A stretch of 64,000 nucleotides of DNA from UPXZ01 sp964498765 (GCA_964498765.1 CAZCIU010000002.1:1-64000); one strand, 5' to 3'. Shown: positions 27,019 through 35,818, numbered from the stretch's first letter. A program made the numbers and translations. The notes: generated by a model from the sequence alone, not told the origin.

Positions 27019-27038
27019 TTAATTCTCACTTATTTGAT

Positions 27039-28985
27039 ATGATTTCCATTGAACAACTTACCGTAGAATTTGGTGGCTCGCCATTATTTGATAATATTGG
27101 TTTTCTTATCAATCCCAAAGATAAAATTGCCCTTGTCGGAAAAAATGGTGCCGGTAAAACTACGCTGCTGAAACTTATCGCCGGAAAGCAAAATCCCACA
27201 CGTGGAAATATCGTAATTCCTTCGGATTTAACCATTGGTTATTTGCCGCAGCACATGGTTCACAATGAAGGCACCACCGTCATGGAAGAAGCTGAAAAGG
27301 CCTTCGAACATATCACCAAAATCCAAAACGACATAGAACGATATGCTAACGAATTGGCTACTCGGACTGATTACGACAGTGCGGAATATTTGCAAATAAT
27401 CGAGAAACACAGCCGTGCGAGCGAGCATTTTCACATTATTAATCCCGGAAATTTTCAGGCTGAAATTGAGAAAACCTTGCTTGGACTTGGTTTTTTGAGA
27501 AAAGATTTCGAGCGTCAATGTTCGGAATTCAGCGGTGGATGGCGTATGCGGATTGAATTGGCTAAAATCCTGCTTCAAGATCCGGATGTATTGCTACTCG
27601 ATGAGCCGACCAACCATCTGGACATTGAAAGTATTCAATGGTTGGAGAATTTTCTCAGCACTTCTAGCAGCGCTGTGTTGCTGGTTTCACACGACCGTGC
27701 TTTTATCGATGCCGTAACCAATCGAACCATCGAGATTTCGCTTGGTAGGATATATGATTATAACACCAACTATTCCAAATACGTTGAGCTTCGTAAAGAG
27801 CGCCACGAACAGCAGGTGCGTGCCTACGAAAATCAGCAGAAAATGATACAGGATACAGAGGATTTTATAGAGCGTTTCCGCTACAAAGCCACCAAAGCCG
27901 TTCAGGTGCAGTCGCGCATCAAGCAGTTGGAGAAAATTGAGCGAATTGAAGTTGATTTGGAAGATAATTCCCGTTTGAGTTTGAAATTTCCGCCGTCGCC
28001 ACGCTCGGGTTCCATTCCCGTGGAGATAGAAAACCTTTCCAAAGCTTACGGAAACCATTTGGTGCTCGATAATATCGGTTTAATCGTTAATCGGGGCGAA
28101 AAAGTAGCTTTCGTTGGTAAAAACGGTGAAGGGAAATCAACGCTTGTTAAGTGTATTTTGGAAGAAATCAACTATTCCGGCAAGCTAAAACTGGGACACA
28201 ACGTAAAAATCGGCTATTTTGCTCAAAATCAAGCTTCGTTGCTGGATGAAAATCTGACTGTCTTTCAAACCATCGACAATGTGGCAGTGGGTGATATCCG
28301 CACCAAAATTCGGGATATCCTCGGAGCGTTTATGTTTGGCGGCGAAGCGTCTGACAAGAAAGTGAAAGTGCTTTCGGGAGGTGAGCGCAGCCGTTTGGCG
28401 ATGATACGACTATTACTTGAACCGATGAATTTACTTATACTCGATGAGCCAACCAATCACCTGGATATGCGCTCAAAAGACGTGCTGAAAGAAGCTATCA
28501 AAGCCTTTGATGGAACGGCGATTGTGGTTTCGCACGACCGCGAATTTTTGGATGGTTTGGTAACGAAAGTCTATGAATTTGGCAACAAAAAAGTGCGTGA
28601 GCACATGGGCGGAATTTACGAGTTTTTGAAGAAAAAGAAAATCGAAAATCTTAACGAACTCGGATTAAGCCAATCACAGACAACGGTTATTGAGGTTCCG
28701 GCAGAGAAAGAAGTCTCTGAAAACAAACTGTCTTACGAAGCCCGCAAAGAACTCAACAAAAAAATCCGCAAAGCGGAAAAAGAAGTTGAACTGGCAGAAA
28801 ATTCGGTAGAGAAATTTGAGAATGAAATAGCTGAAATGCAAACTCAACTCGAAAATCCCGAAAAAGCATCCGACCCGGAATTTATCATGCTCTTGCAGAA
28901 AAAACAGCGAGAATTGGAGCGGAAAATGTATGAATGGGAGATATTGGCGGAGGAATTGGAAGAGTTGAAGGCATCTGAATTATGA
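27039..28985 (+). CDS. ABC-F family ATPase (Uup/YheS-like)
   Basis: Soluble duplicated ABC ATPase acting on the ribosome. It has 648 residues. Walker A motifs are GKNGAGKTT (34-42) and GKNGEGKST (about 358), with FSGGWRMRIELAKILL and LSGGERSRLAMIRLLL signatures and DEPTNHLD in both halves. A charged linker (RYKATKAVQVQSRIKQLEKI) sits between them. The C-terminus (about 565-648) is a long Glu/Lys coiled coil, as in Uup. It is the second ABC-F gene in the window. A 20-base gap separates it from the WecA-like gene. Confidence 0.92.
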   Translation: MISIEQLTVEFGGSPLFDNIGFLINPKDKIALVGKNGAGKTTLLKLIAGKQNPTRGNIVIPSDLTIGYLPQHMVHNEGTTVMEEAEKAFEHITKIQNDIERYANELATRTDYDSAEYLQIIEKHSRASEHFHIINPGNFQAEIEKTLLGLGFLRKDFERQCSEFSGGWRMRIELAKILLQDPDVLLLDEPTNHLDIESIQWLENFLSTSSSAVLLVSHDRAFIDAVTNRTIEISLGRIYDYNTNYSKYVELRKERHEQQVRAYENQQKMIQDTEDFIERFRYKATKAVQVQSRIKQLEKIERIEVDLEDNSRLSLKFPPSPRSGSIPVEIENLSKAYGNHLVLDNIGLIVNRGEKVAFVGKNGEGKSTLVKCILEEINYSGKLKLGHNVKIGYFAQNQASLLDENLTVFQTIDNVAVGDIRTKIRDILGAFMFGGEASDKKVKVLSGGERSRLAMIRLLLEPMNLLILDEPTNHLDMRSKDVLKEAIKAFDGTAIVVSHDREFLDGLVTKVYEFGNKKVREHMGGIYEFLKKKKIENLNELGLSQSQTTVIEVPAEKEVSENKLSYEARKELNKKIRKAEKEVELAENSVEKFENEIAEMQTQLENPEKASDPEFIMLLQKKQRELERKMYEWEILAEELEELKASEL

Positions 28986-28995
28986 TTTTAGGTTG

Positions 28996-29013
28996 TCAGA
29001 CATTCATGTCTGA
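28996..29013. repeat. Short palindrome downstream of the ABC-F gene
   Basis: TCAGACAT-TC-ATGTCTGA, a perfect 8-base inverted repeat with a 2-base centre in the gap before the methyltransferase gene. There is no T-run after it, so it is a poor terminator. Confidence 0.45.
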
Positions 29014-29056
29014 TGTTAAATAAAAAGATTTTCAACATAATTTTTGAATTTATTAA

Positions 29057-29758
29057 ATGGCTACTCTATATTTAATCCCCACTACTCTCGGCGAAACCGA
29101 ATTAGACAAAATTCTTCCTACCGGAAATTCTGTTATCGTTTCGTCTATCCGTTATTTTATTGTGGAAAATATCCGCACGGCTCGTCGGTTTCTGAAAAAA
29201 GTCAATCGGGAAATCAATATCGATGAACTGACTTTCTTTGAACTCAATCAGCACACCAAACCAGAAGAGATTTCTCAATTTCTGCAACCACTCAAAGCCG
29301 GAGATGACATGGGAATAATTTCCGAAGCAGGTTGTCCTGCCATTGCCGATCCGGGTGCCGATGTAGTAGCACTTGCCCAAGCACAAAACTTCAAAGTTGT
29401 GCCTTTAGTGGGGCCTTCGTCCATTCTGCTTTCGCTGATGGCGTCGGGATTTAACGGACAGAGTTTTGCATTTTTGGGTTATTTGCCGGTTCAGCAAAAC
29501 GATCGAATTAAGGCACTGAAAAAGATGGAAAGCCGCATTTACAGCGAGCACCAAACGCAGATTTTCATCGAAACTCCCTACCGAAACATGAAAATGTTGG
29601 AAGATATTCTCGCCACTTGCCAACCCAACACTAAACTCTGCATTGCCACCGATATTACACTTGAAACCGAATTTATCAAAACAAAAACGGTTTCTGCATG
29701 GAAAAAACAATTGCTAGATTTGAACAAAAGACCAACTATTTTCCTTATTTATAAGTAA
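29057..29758 (+). CDS. RsmI-like SAM-dependent methyltransferase
   Basis: Tetrapyrrole-methylase fold protein of 233 residues, close to RsmI, which 2'-O-methylates C1402 of 16S rRNA. Visible family parts are LYLIPTTLGE, IVENIRTARRFLKK, EAGCPAIADPGADVVALAQ (the SAM-site loop), VGPSSILLSLMASGFNGQSFAFLGYLP and IFIETPYRN. It is shorter than E. coli RsmI, and the loop is not the usual DAGTP form. Ribosomal RNA is the likely target by family, not shown here. Confidence 0.85.
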   Translation: MATLYLIPTTLGETELDKILPTGNSVIVSSIRYFIVENIRTARRFLKKVNREINIDELTFFELNQHTKPEEISQFLQPLKAGDDMGIISEAGCPAIADPGADVVALAQAQNFKVVPLVGPSSILLSLMASGFNGQSFAFLGYLPVQQNDRIKALKKMESRIYSEHQTQIFIETPYRNMKMLEDILATCQPNTKLCIATDITLETEFIKTKTVSAWKKQLLDLNKRPTIFLIYK

Positions 29759-29853
29759 GATTTGCACATATTTGATTGTAGTGTGCATTTTATGATAAAT
29801 AATTGTTTATCTTTACGCGCTTTTTTAAAACAAAAACTAAAATTCAGACGTAA

Positions 29854-31518
29854 ATGCATACTAAAATAGTTCATTCTCCACTTACTCTCAAATCTTTGAT
29901 TGATTATTCGGTTACGAATTTTGCAGATTGCACATCTGTGTCGTTTGTTGACTGCTGTCCTCTAACTTACAAGCAATTAGGCGAAAAAATCGAAGAAATT
30001 TCCGCGCTTTTATTTTCCTTCGGATTAGAAAAAGGCGATAAAGTAGCCATTTTCTCCCAAAATATGCCAAACTGGGTCGCAGCCTATTTTGCTGTGGTTT
30101 CCAAAGGGCTGATTGTTGTGCCGATTTTGCCGGATTTTACTTCGGAAGAAGTAGAAAACGTACTTACACATTCCGAAACAAAGGTTTTATTTGTAAGCAA
30201 ACGGCTTGAACCGAAAGTTAGTGGCATCGAAACTTCGGATTTGAAAGTCAAAATTTCGCTGGATGATATTTCTATTCTCGACAATCATTCCGAAAAAACA
30301 GAGAAAGTCGTAAACTTTAACGAAATTGAAGTTACGGAAGATGATATAGCGGCAATTATTTACACATCAGGCACTACCGGACGCTCCAAAGGCGTAGTGT
30401 TGACGCATAAAAACATCACGTTTGTGGCGATGCAGTCTTACACCGTTCAGCCGATAAACAACGAAGATGTGTTTTTGTCGTTTCTGCCGCTTTCGCACAC
30501 CTACGAAAACTCCATCGGGATGCTGTATCCGATAATGTATGGTGCGTCCATTTATTTTCTGGAAAAACCGCCCACTGCGCCGATTTTGATTGCTGCAATG
30601 GAGAAAATAAAGCCTACGATGATGCTTTCTGTACCGTTGATTATGGAAAAACTGTACAAAAATCAAGTGTACATGAAGTTCCGTACTTCGCCGCTCAAGA
30701 AAATGGTTTATCGCACACCTGCTACCCGAAAACTAATCCACAAATTCGCCGGAAAGAAACTTTATAAAACTTTTGGCGGTCGCCTGCAGTTTTTCGGAAT
30801 TGGCGGTGCCAAGCTGGATTATTACGTTGAAAGATTTTTGAAAGAAGCCGGTTTTCCTTATGCGATCGGTTACGGACTGACTGAAACAGCACCATTACTT
30901 GCCGGAGCAGCTCCGCATCAAACCGTACTTCAATCGACAGGATATGCACTTGAAGGCGTAGAACTAAAAATCCACGAACCAAACGAAGAAGGAATTGGTG
31001 AAATCTGGGCAAAAGGACCGAACGTGATGGTGGGTTATTACAAAAACCCCGAAGCTACGGAAGAAGTTTTAACGTCGGATGGTTGGTTCCGCACGGGCGA
31101 TTTGGGTATGTTTGATAAGAAAAACAGACTTTTTATCAAAGGACGCTCAAAAAACACCATCATTGGCGCAAGCGGAGAGAATATTTACCCCGAAGACATC
31201 GAGTCGGTAATAAATAATACAGCTTATGTTTCCGAGTCACTAGTAATTGAAGAAGATGGATTTTTGGTGGCAAAAATTCTGCTTGATTTGGAAGCTGCCG
31301 AAAAAAACATCGAACATATCAAAACGATTGTTGGAGAGAAAAAAGAGCATTATCAAGAATGGAAAAATCAGTTGCGAAAAGACATCAACTCACGACTGGG
31401 ACGCTCTTCTCAAATCAATCGTGTAGATATTATGGAAGAACCTTTCGAAAAAACTGCATCGCAAAAAATCAAACGATTTATCTATCAGAAAACCAAAAAA
31501 AATAAGGACAGAAAATAA
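29854..31518 (+). CDS. AMP-dependent long-chain acyl-CoA synthetase/ligase
   Basis: Activates a carboxylic acid, probably a long-chain fatty acid, via an acyl-adenylate to the CoA thioester. It has 554 residues with the P-loop YTSGTTGRSKGVVLTHKN (about 169-186), GYGLTETAP, TGDLG and the C-terminal hinge GRSKNTIIGASGENIYPEDIE. The catalytic Lys near the end lies in TASQKIKRF. The gene stands alone. Confidence 0.92.
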   Translation: MHTKIVHSPLTLKSLIDYSVTNFADCTSVSFVDCCPLTYKQLGEKIEEISALLFSFGLEKGDKVAIFSQNMPNWVAAYFAVVSKGLIVVPILPDFTSEEVENVLTHSETKVLFVSKRLEPKVSGIETSDLKVKISLDDISILDNHSEKTEKVVNFNEIEVTEDDIAAIIYTSGTTGRSKGVVLTHKNITFVAMQSYTVQPINNEDVFLSFLPLSHTYENSIGMLYPIMYGASIYFLEKPPTAPILIAAMEKIKPTMMLSVPLIMEKLYKNQVYMKFRTSPLKKMVYRTPATRKLIHKFAGKKLYKTFGGRLQFFGIGGAKLDYYVERFLKEAGFPYAIGYGLTETAPLLAGAAPHQTVLQSTGYALEGVELKIHEPNEEGIGEIWAKGPNVMVGYYKNPEATEEVLTSDGWFRTGDLGMFDKKNRLFIKGRSKNTIIGASGENIYPEDIESVINNTAYVSESLVIEEDGFLVAKILLDLEAAEKNIEHIKTIVGEKKEHYQEWKNQLRKDINSRLGRSSQINRVDIMEEPFEKTASQKIKRFIYQKTKKNKDRK

Positions 31519-31528
31519 TTCTGTCCTT
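31504..31528. terminator. Hairpin at the end of the acyl-CoA ligase gene
   Basis: AAGGACAG (31504-31511) / CTGTCCTT (31521-31528). The TAA stop (31516-31518) is in the loop. There is no long T-run, so termination is uncertain. Confidence 0.5.
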
Positions 31529-31578
31529 ACCATGATGCAGGCGTTTCACAACGACTATCACCGTTTCTACCATTTTAA

Positions 31579-33993
31579 TTAAAATTTCAGCGTAGTTGAG
31601 AACAAAAAGTTTGTTCCTGCCTGCGTGAAATACCTTTTTTCGTTTACTCTGTCATTACCCAAATAATAGGTGTACCAGTTGTAACCGTTTGTTTCGTATT
31701 TTGCATTGAACAGATTATTTACAAGCAAGTTAAAATCAATTGATTTGATTTTGTTCAATTTCCAGGAATATCCCAGACGCAAATTATTTACGAAATATGG
31801 ATTTATCGAACGGTTGTCGTCCGAAGTATTATCTAAATATTGTCTTCCAACGTAAGTTGAATAAAACGCCGCTTCAAAATTACTAATTTCATAGCTGAAA
31901 ATACTGTTTGCCACCACGTTAGGCGAGAATGAAATGTTAGAAGTTTCAAAGAAATTTTCCCTTGTTCCAATCCAATTCCAATCAGCATCGTATTCATCCA
32001 CGTATTCTGTGAAGTTTTTTACTTTGTTTTGGCTTATGTTCAGGTTTCCATCCCAACGAAGTCCTTCCACAATTTTCACACCTGCCATCAATTCTATTCC
32101 GGCACGATAGCTATCTGGAATATTTGAAGTCAGCATTTCACCGATTTCACTCAATTTGCCGGTAAGCACAAGCTGATTTTTGTATTTCATGTAATACAAA
32201 TTCGCTCCTAAACTTAAATTGCTCGACAAAAATCGGTAACCAAGTTCCGTGTCATAAAGCGTTTCGTGAGTTGGCACTTCATTCAGTCCGGCGTCGGTGT
32301 AATTGTTTCTGTTTGGTTCTCTGTTTGCTATCGCAAATGAAGCAAAAATACTGTTTGCCGCGTTCAGTTGGTAATTCAGTCCGGCTTTCGGGTTGAAGAA
32401 ATTAAAAGGATGACGTTGCGTAATGTCCTGCAATTTTCCGGTGCTGTCATCAAAATTATCGTTCGTCCCTTTCATGTCATGAACGATATTTCTGTACTGC
32501 ATATCGGCGAAAGCGGTTAATTTATCCGTAATCAGATAATTTGCTTTCGCATAAACATTCAAATCTGTTTTCGTAGATGAATTGAAATAATACTGATGAT
32601 TTACGTCAACATTATTTGGGAAACGCACCCATTTCACTTTTCCGTAATGGTCGCCAAAATATTTATTTCCGGCTCCGCCAACTGTCAAAGCTAATTTTTC
32701 CAAATTCCAATTCAATGCAAATGTAGCTCCAGCAAAATGATTATCCAGCCATTTCTGACGAACAAGGTCGGTTTTTTTAAGTGTTTCGCCATCAATTACA
32801 GCAGGCGTAAGACCGTATTCAATGTATTTTCGGTCGGTTTTATAATCTTCATAATAACCCAATCCGCGTGTGTAGTGCAGTGCCGCATTCAAATTTAGTT
32901 TCGGGCTTAAAACCTGCGTTAGATGTAGTTGGTAATGCGTTTGATTGTAATTGTCGGTCTGATTGTCATAGAATTTTTCTTTTCCATCCGCTCCTGTGTG
33001 CAGTCCGAGTTCGTTGTAAGTACGCTCGTGATTATCCAAATCCACTCCATTCCAGGCTTGATAAGTTTTTTCCTTTCCACCAAAAGTGATAAATTTCAAA
33101 ATTGTTTCATCTCCATAATAACCTGCAGATACGAAATAGGATTTCATGTCCACCGACGCACGATCAATAAAACCATCTGAAACTAAGTTCGAAAGTCGCA
33201 GATCCACCGCGAAATTATTAATCAATCCTGTTCCGGCTTTCACGTTGTTCTTCATGGTTTTAAATGATCCAACAGACGTTCCAAGCTCTGCATAAGGCTT
33301 CGAATTCAGAAGTTCGGTTTGCATATTAATGCTTGCTCCGAAAGCCGCAGCACCGTTGGTAGAAGTTCCCACACCTCTTTGAACCTGCACCGAATTCAGC
33401 GAAGAAGCAAAATCGGGCATATTCACAAAGAAAACACCGTGCGATTCGCTATCATTTAACGGAATACCATTTACAGTAATATTGGTGCGGTTAGCATCTG
33501 TACCCCGAATTCGAAATCCTGTATATCCAATTCCAGTTCCGGCATCGGAAGTAGTTATAAATGAAGGAGTAAGCATCAACAGATAAGGTAAATCCTGACC
33601 TGCGTTACGTTCATTGATTTTTTCTTTGGATACATTCGTAAATGCCACTGGTGAACGGTCTGTGGCGCGTGTTGCAAGTACGCTTACTTCTTCAAGTCGA
33701 ATACTCTTTGGTTGAAGAACAATGTTCACATTGCTACCACTTTTAATGATTTCCTCGTACGTTTCAAAACCAATGCTTTTCACTTCGAGCGAATAAGCAT
33801 AATCGGTCAAATTTTCAAAAGAAAACTCGCCATTTAAGTTAGTTGTTACGCTTTTTGATAATTGTTTTAGAGTAACAATCGCTCCAACTACAGCTTGATT
33901 GTTCTCGTCATTGACTACTCCACGAATGGAATTTTGAGCTGAAACGGTCGTAAGAAACGCCATCAGCAAGATTAAAAGACTTAACTTTCTCAT
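31579..33993 (-). CDS. TonB-dependent outer-membrane receptor, probably for thiamine
   Basis: It has 804 residues. A signal peptide (MRKLSLLILLMAFLTTVSAQ) is followed by a CarboxypepD-regulatory-like domain (about 20-105, IRGVVNDENNQAVVGAIVTL), a plug (about 115-225, IRGTDANRTNITVNGIPLND) and a large barrel ending in the aromatic FSTTLKF. The family imports large or scarce nutrients using TonB/ExbBD energy. A TPP riboswitch just upstream (34075-34141) suggests the ligand is thiamine or a thiamine precursor. No inner-membrane thiamine transporter or kinase gene follows here; the adjacent gene is convergent. Confidence 0.93.
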   Translation of the reverse strand: MRKLSLLILLMAFLTTVSAQNSIRGVVNDENNQAVVGAIVTLKQLSKSVTTNLNGEFSFENLTDYAYSLEVKSIGFETYEEIIKSGSNVNIVLQPKSIRLEEVSVLATRATDRSPVAFTNVSKEKINERNAGQDLPYLLMLTPSFITTSDAGTGIGYTGFRIRGTDANRTNITVNGIPLNDSESHGVFFVNMPDFASSLNSVQVQRGVGTSTNGAAAFGASINMQTELLNSKPYAELGTSVGSFKTMKNNVKAGTGLINNFAVDLRLSNLVSDGFIDRASVDMKSYFVSAGYYGDETILKFITFGGKEKTYQAWNGVDLDNHERTYNELGLHTGADGKEKFYDNQTDNYNQTHYQLHLTQVLSPKLNLNAALHYTRGLGYYEDYKTDRKYIEYGLTPAVIDGETLKKTDLVRQKWLDNHFAGATFALNWNLEKLALTVGGAGNKYFGDHYGKVKWVRFPNNVDVNHQYYFNSSTKTDLNVYAKANYLITDKLTAFADMQYRNIVHDMKGTNDNFDDSTGKLQDITQRHPFNFFNPKAGLNYQLNAANSIFASFAIANREPNRNNYTDAGLNEVPTHETLYDTELGYRFLSSNLSLGANLYYMKYKNQLVLTGKLSEIGEMLTSNIPDSYRAGIELMAGVKIVEGLRWDGNLNISQNKVKNFTEYVDEYDADWNWIGTRENFFETSNISFSPNVVANSIFSYEISNFEAAFYSTYVGRQYLDNTSDDNRSINPYFVNNLRLGYSWKLNKIKSIDFNLLVNNLFNAKYETNGYNWYTYYLGNDRVNEKRYFTQAGTNFLFSTTLKF

Positions 33994-34074
33994 TTTAATT
34001 TAATTAATGTGTTAATAAAATTGTATGAGAGAGCCTAAAAAAACGGTTTGTTTTGAGAAATGATTTTGCTTCGT

Positions 34075-34141
34075 TCCCTTCCCGGAATTACCCGCGCAGG
34101 TTCAAAGGGTATGATCTCAGCCCGATATATTAAGGCACCCC
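34075..34141 (-). ncRNA. TPP (THI-box) riboswitch
   Basis: On the minus strand the conserved parts occur in order: GGGGTGCC, GGGCTGAGA, then ATACCCTTTGAACCTG, the P4/P5 arm CGGGTAATTCCGG and the closing AGGGA. These are the pyrophosphate- and pyrimidine-binding parts of the thiamine pyrophosphate aptamer. It sits 82 bases before the TonB receptor ATG. I see no clear intrinsic terminator between aptamer and gene, only a T-run (34044-34038 region), so control may be at translation start. Confidence 0.92.
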
Positions 34142-34164
34142 AATTGGTAAAAAATTAGAAATCT

Positions 34165-34181
34165 GAATTTAGAAATCAGAA
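34165..34181. repeat. 17-base AT-rich sequence shared with 7965-7981
   Basis: GAATTTAGAAATCAGAA is the exact reverse complement of the sequence at 7965-7981. It lies just upstream of the TPP riboswitch. Confidence 0.5.
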
Positions 34182-34316
34182 GTCATAAAATAGTATTGAG
34201 TTTTGAGTTCTGAGCCTATTTACTCGTCAATTTGTCAACTCGTTTACTGAGATTATAATGTTTGAGACTGAATAAAGTTCAAATTTCTGTTTGCAAAGTT
34301 ACTATTTATTTTAATA

Positions 34317-34349
34317 TTTGAGAAAGATTAAATTTATTTTCTAACTTTG
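34317..34349 (+). promoter_or_regulatory. Bacteroidota-type promoter for the lipoprotein Gpx gene
   Basis: TTTG (34317-34320), a 21-base spacer, TAACTTTG (34342-34349). Confidence 0.65.
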
Positions 34350-34423
34350 CGAGGTGCGGAATTTAACTGTACATATTGAATTTGAGTGAGTAAGCATTCT
34401 AATAACTAAAAAATAATTTTGAA

Positions 34424-35008
34424 ATGAAAAAAATATTTGTCCTTTTGCTGGCAGCAGTTGTAATGGCTGCTTGTTCTTCTACAAAAAAAAATGGAGAAAC
34501 CGATAAATCATCTGAGCCTGTAAGCCAAAATTTTCATACATTCAAAGCTGAAAATATGCAAGGCAATGAAGTGAAAATGAGTGACTTTGATGGGAAAGTA
34601 GTTTTGGTGGTGAATACGGCAAGCAAATGCGGATATACGCCTCAGTTTGAAGGTTTGGAGGAATTATACAAAAAATTAAACAAAGAAGGATTGGTCGTTT
34701 TAGGATTTCCGAGCAATGAATTTGGAAGTCAAGATCCGGGAACAAATGAAGAAATTCTGGAGTTTTGTCAGGCAAATTACGGTGTGACTTTCCCGATGTT
34801 TTCTAAAATTATGGTCAATGGAGAGGAAGCGCATCCCATTTACAAATACCTGAAAACCAATGTTCCTGACATGGAACCGGCTGAAATTAAGTGGAATTTT
34901 ACCAAATTTCTGATTGGAAAAGACGGCAAACCATTGAAGCGTTACGAATCGAAAGTAAAACCGGCTGAAATTGAAGCGGATATTTTGAAAGCATTAGCTG
35001 CTAAATAA
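34424..35008 (+). CDS. Lipoprotein glutathione peroxidase-like protein
   Basis: It has 194 residues. The N-terminus MKKIFVLLLAAVVMAACSS is a lipoprotein signal with lipidated Cys17, so the enzyme is envelope-anchored. The thioredoxin-fold Gpx domain has the peroxidatic Cys69 (TASKCGYTPQ), a likely resolving Cys115 (EFCQANYG) and Trp157-Asn158 (WNFTKF). The catalytic Gln is replaced: the usual FPCNQF reads FPSNEF with Glu99. Cysteine enzymes of this type in bacteria usually use thioredoxin-like donors. A close relative without a signal follows 127 bases downstream. Confidence 0.88.
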   Translation: MKKIFVLLLAAVVMAACSSTKKNGETDKSSEPVSQNFHTFKAENMQGNEVKMSDFDGKVVLVVNTASKCGYTPQFEGLEELYKKLNKEGLVVLGFPSNEFGSQDPGTNEEILEFCQANYGVTFPMFSKIMVNGEEAHPIYKYLKTNVPDMEPAEIKWNFTKFLIGKDGKPLKRYESKVKPAEIEADILKALAAK

Positions 35009-35024
35009 CAAAATTAAAATACTT

Positions 35025-35062
35025 AAAACTCTGTCAAAGATAATCTCCTGGCAGAGTTTTTT
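35025..35062 (+). terminator. Terminator between the two Gpx genes
   Basis: AAAACTCTG / CAGAGTTTT stem with a TTTTTT tail. It suggests that the two Gpx genes are not simply one transcript. Confidence 0.8.
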
Positions 35063-35135
35063 CTTTCTTAGAATGAATGCAATGAAACATTTCCTGTGGA
35101 TGTTTGTTTAGATAACATTAACAACTTCCTGCAAC

Positions 35136-35642
35136 ATGACAAAAAATTCAGATATAAAATCAACTCATTTTTACGATTTCAAAGCGGTAAATATGCAAGG
35201 CGAAGAAATCGGGATGGAAACGTATAGAGGCAAAGTAATTCTGGTGGTAAATACCGCGAGCAAATGCGGCTTTACGCCTCAGTTTGAGGGATTGGAAATG
35301 CTTTATAAGAAATACAAAGAACAAGGATTTGTGATTTTGGGTTTTCCATGCAATCAATTTGCTAAGCAAGATCCGGGAACAAATAAGGAGATTTTGGAGT
35401 TTTGTCAGAAGAATTACGGTGTAAGTTTCCCGATGTTTTCAAAAATTGATGTGAAAGGCAAAAACGTACATCCGATTTACAAATTTCTGAAAGCAGAATT
35501 GCCTGGTTCATTGGGAAAAAGCATCAAATGGAACTTTACTAAATTTTTGATTGACAGTGATGGAACGCCAATCAAACGTTTTGGTCCAACGGTGCAAGCA
35601 AATGATATAGAGAAAGATATAGAATTGTTGCTTTCGAAATAA
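35136..35642 (+). CDS. Cytoplasmic glutathione peroxidase-like protein
   Basis: Reduces peroxides with a cysteine thiol. It has 168 residues and no signal peptide, so it is probably cytoplasmic. The full tetrad is present: Cys44 (ASKCGFTPQ), Gln74 (FPCNQF), Trp132 and Asn133 (WNFTKF), plus the likely resolving Cys90. It is a tandem paralogue of the lipoprotein upstream; the two share long identical runs such as NTASKCG and EILEFCQ, which indicates a local duplication followed by change of location. Confidence 0.9.
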   Translation: MTKNSDIKSTHFYDFKAVNMQGEEIGMETYRGKVILVVNTASKCGFTPQFEGLEMLYKKYKEQGFVILGFPCNQFAKQDPGTNKEILEFCQKNYGVSFPMFSKIDVKGKNVHPIYKFLKAELPGSLGKSIKWNFTKFLIDSDGTPIKRFGPTVQANDIEKDIELLLSK

Positions 35643-35718
35643 AGTTTTTAGAATTAGTTTTCAATGTAGATAACATTAATTTTAACGCGCAATATTTTTA
35701 ATTGCTGTGAAAATTGCT

Positions 35719-35726
35719 TAACTTTG
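35719..35726 (+). promoter_or_regulatory. -7 promoter element before the metK leader
   Basis: TAACTTTG matches TAnnTTTG. The predicted start is near 35733, just before the aptamer at 35741. No -33 element at the usual distance. Confidence 0.55.
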
Positions 35727-35740
35727 CAGCCGAAATAAAA

Positions 35741-35818
35741 GTGGATAGATTTGGACTGCTTGCAACCACGAAAAAAAATGCTAAATTGTAACTCACTTTC
35801 CGTTTTTTCTCACAGTCC
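35741..35818 (+). ncRNA. Probable SAM-II-type riboswitch in the metK leader
   Basis: P1 is GTGG (35741-35744) with CCAC (35766-35769). The loop reads GATTTGGACTGCTTGCAA, which follows the SAM-II loop pattern GATTTnnnnnnnTTGCAA. The conserved TGCTAAA follows at 35779-35785 after an A-run. The pseudoknot partner of loop GGACTG (35753-35758) is best found at CAGTCC (35813-35818), about 27 bases farther downstream than in compact SAM-II RNAs. It lies about 100 bases before the SAM synthetase start. Confidence 0.68.

Larger units (their letters stand above)
33994..34423. other. Divergent intergenic region between the TonB receptor and gpx genes
   Basis: No gene is visible. The region holds a TPP riboswitch on the minus strand (34075-34141) and a 17-base repeat (34165-34181). 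The plus-strand promoter lies at 34317-34349. A possible minus-strand -7 element TAACTTTG (34301-34294) would give a leader of about 150 bases before the aptamer. Confidence 0.65.
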
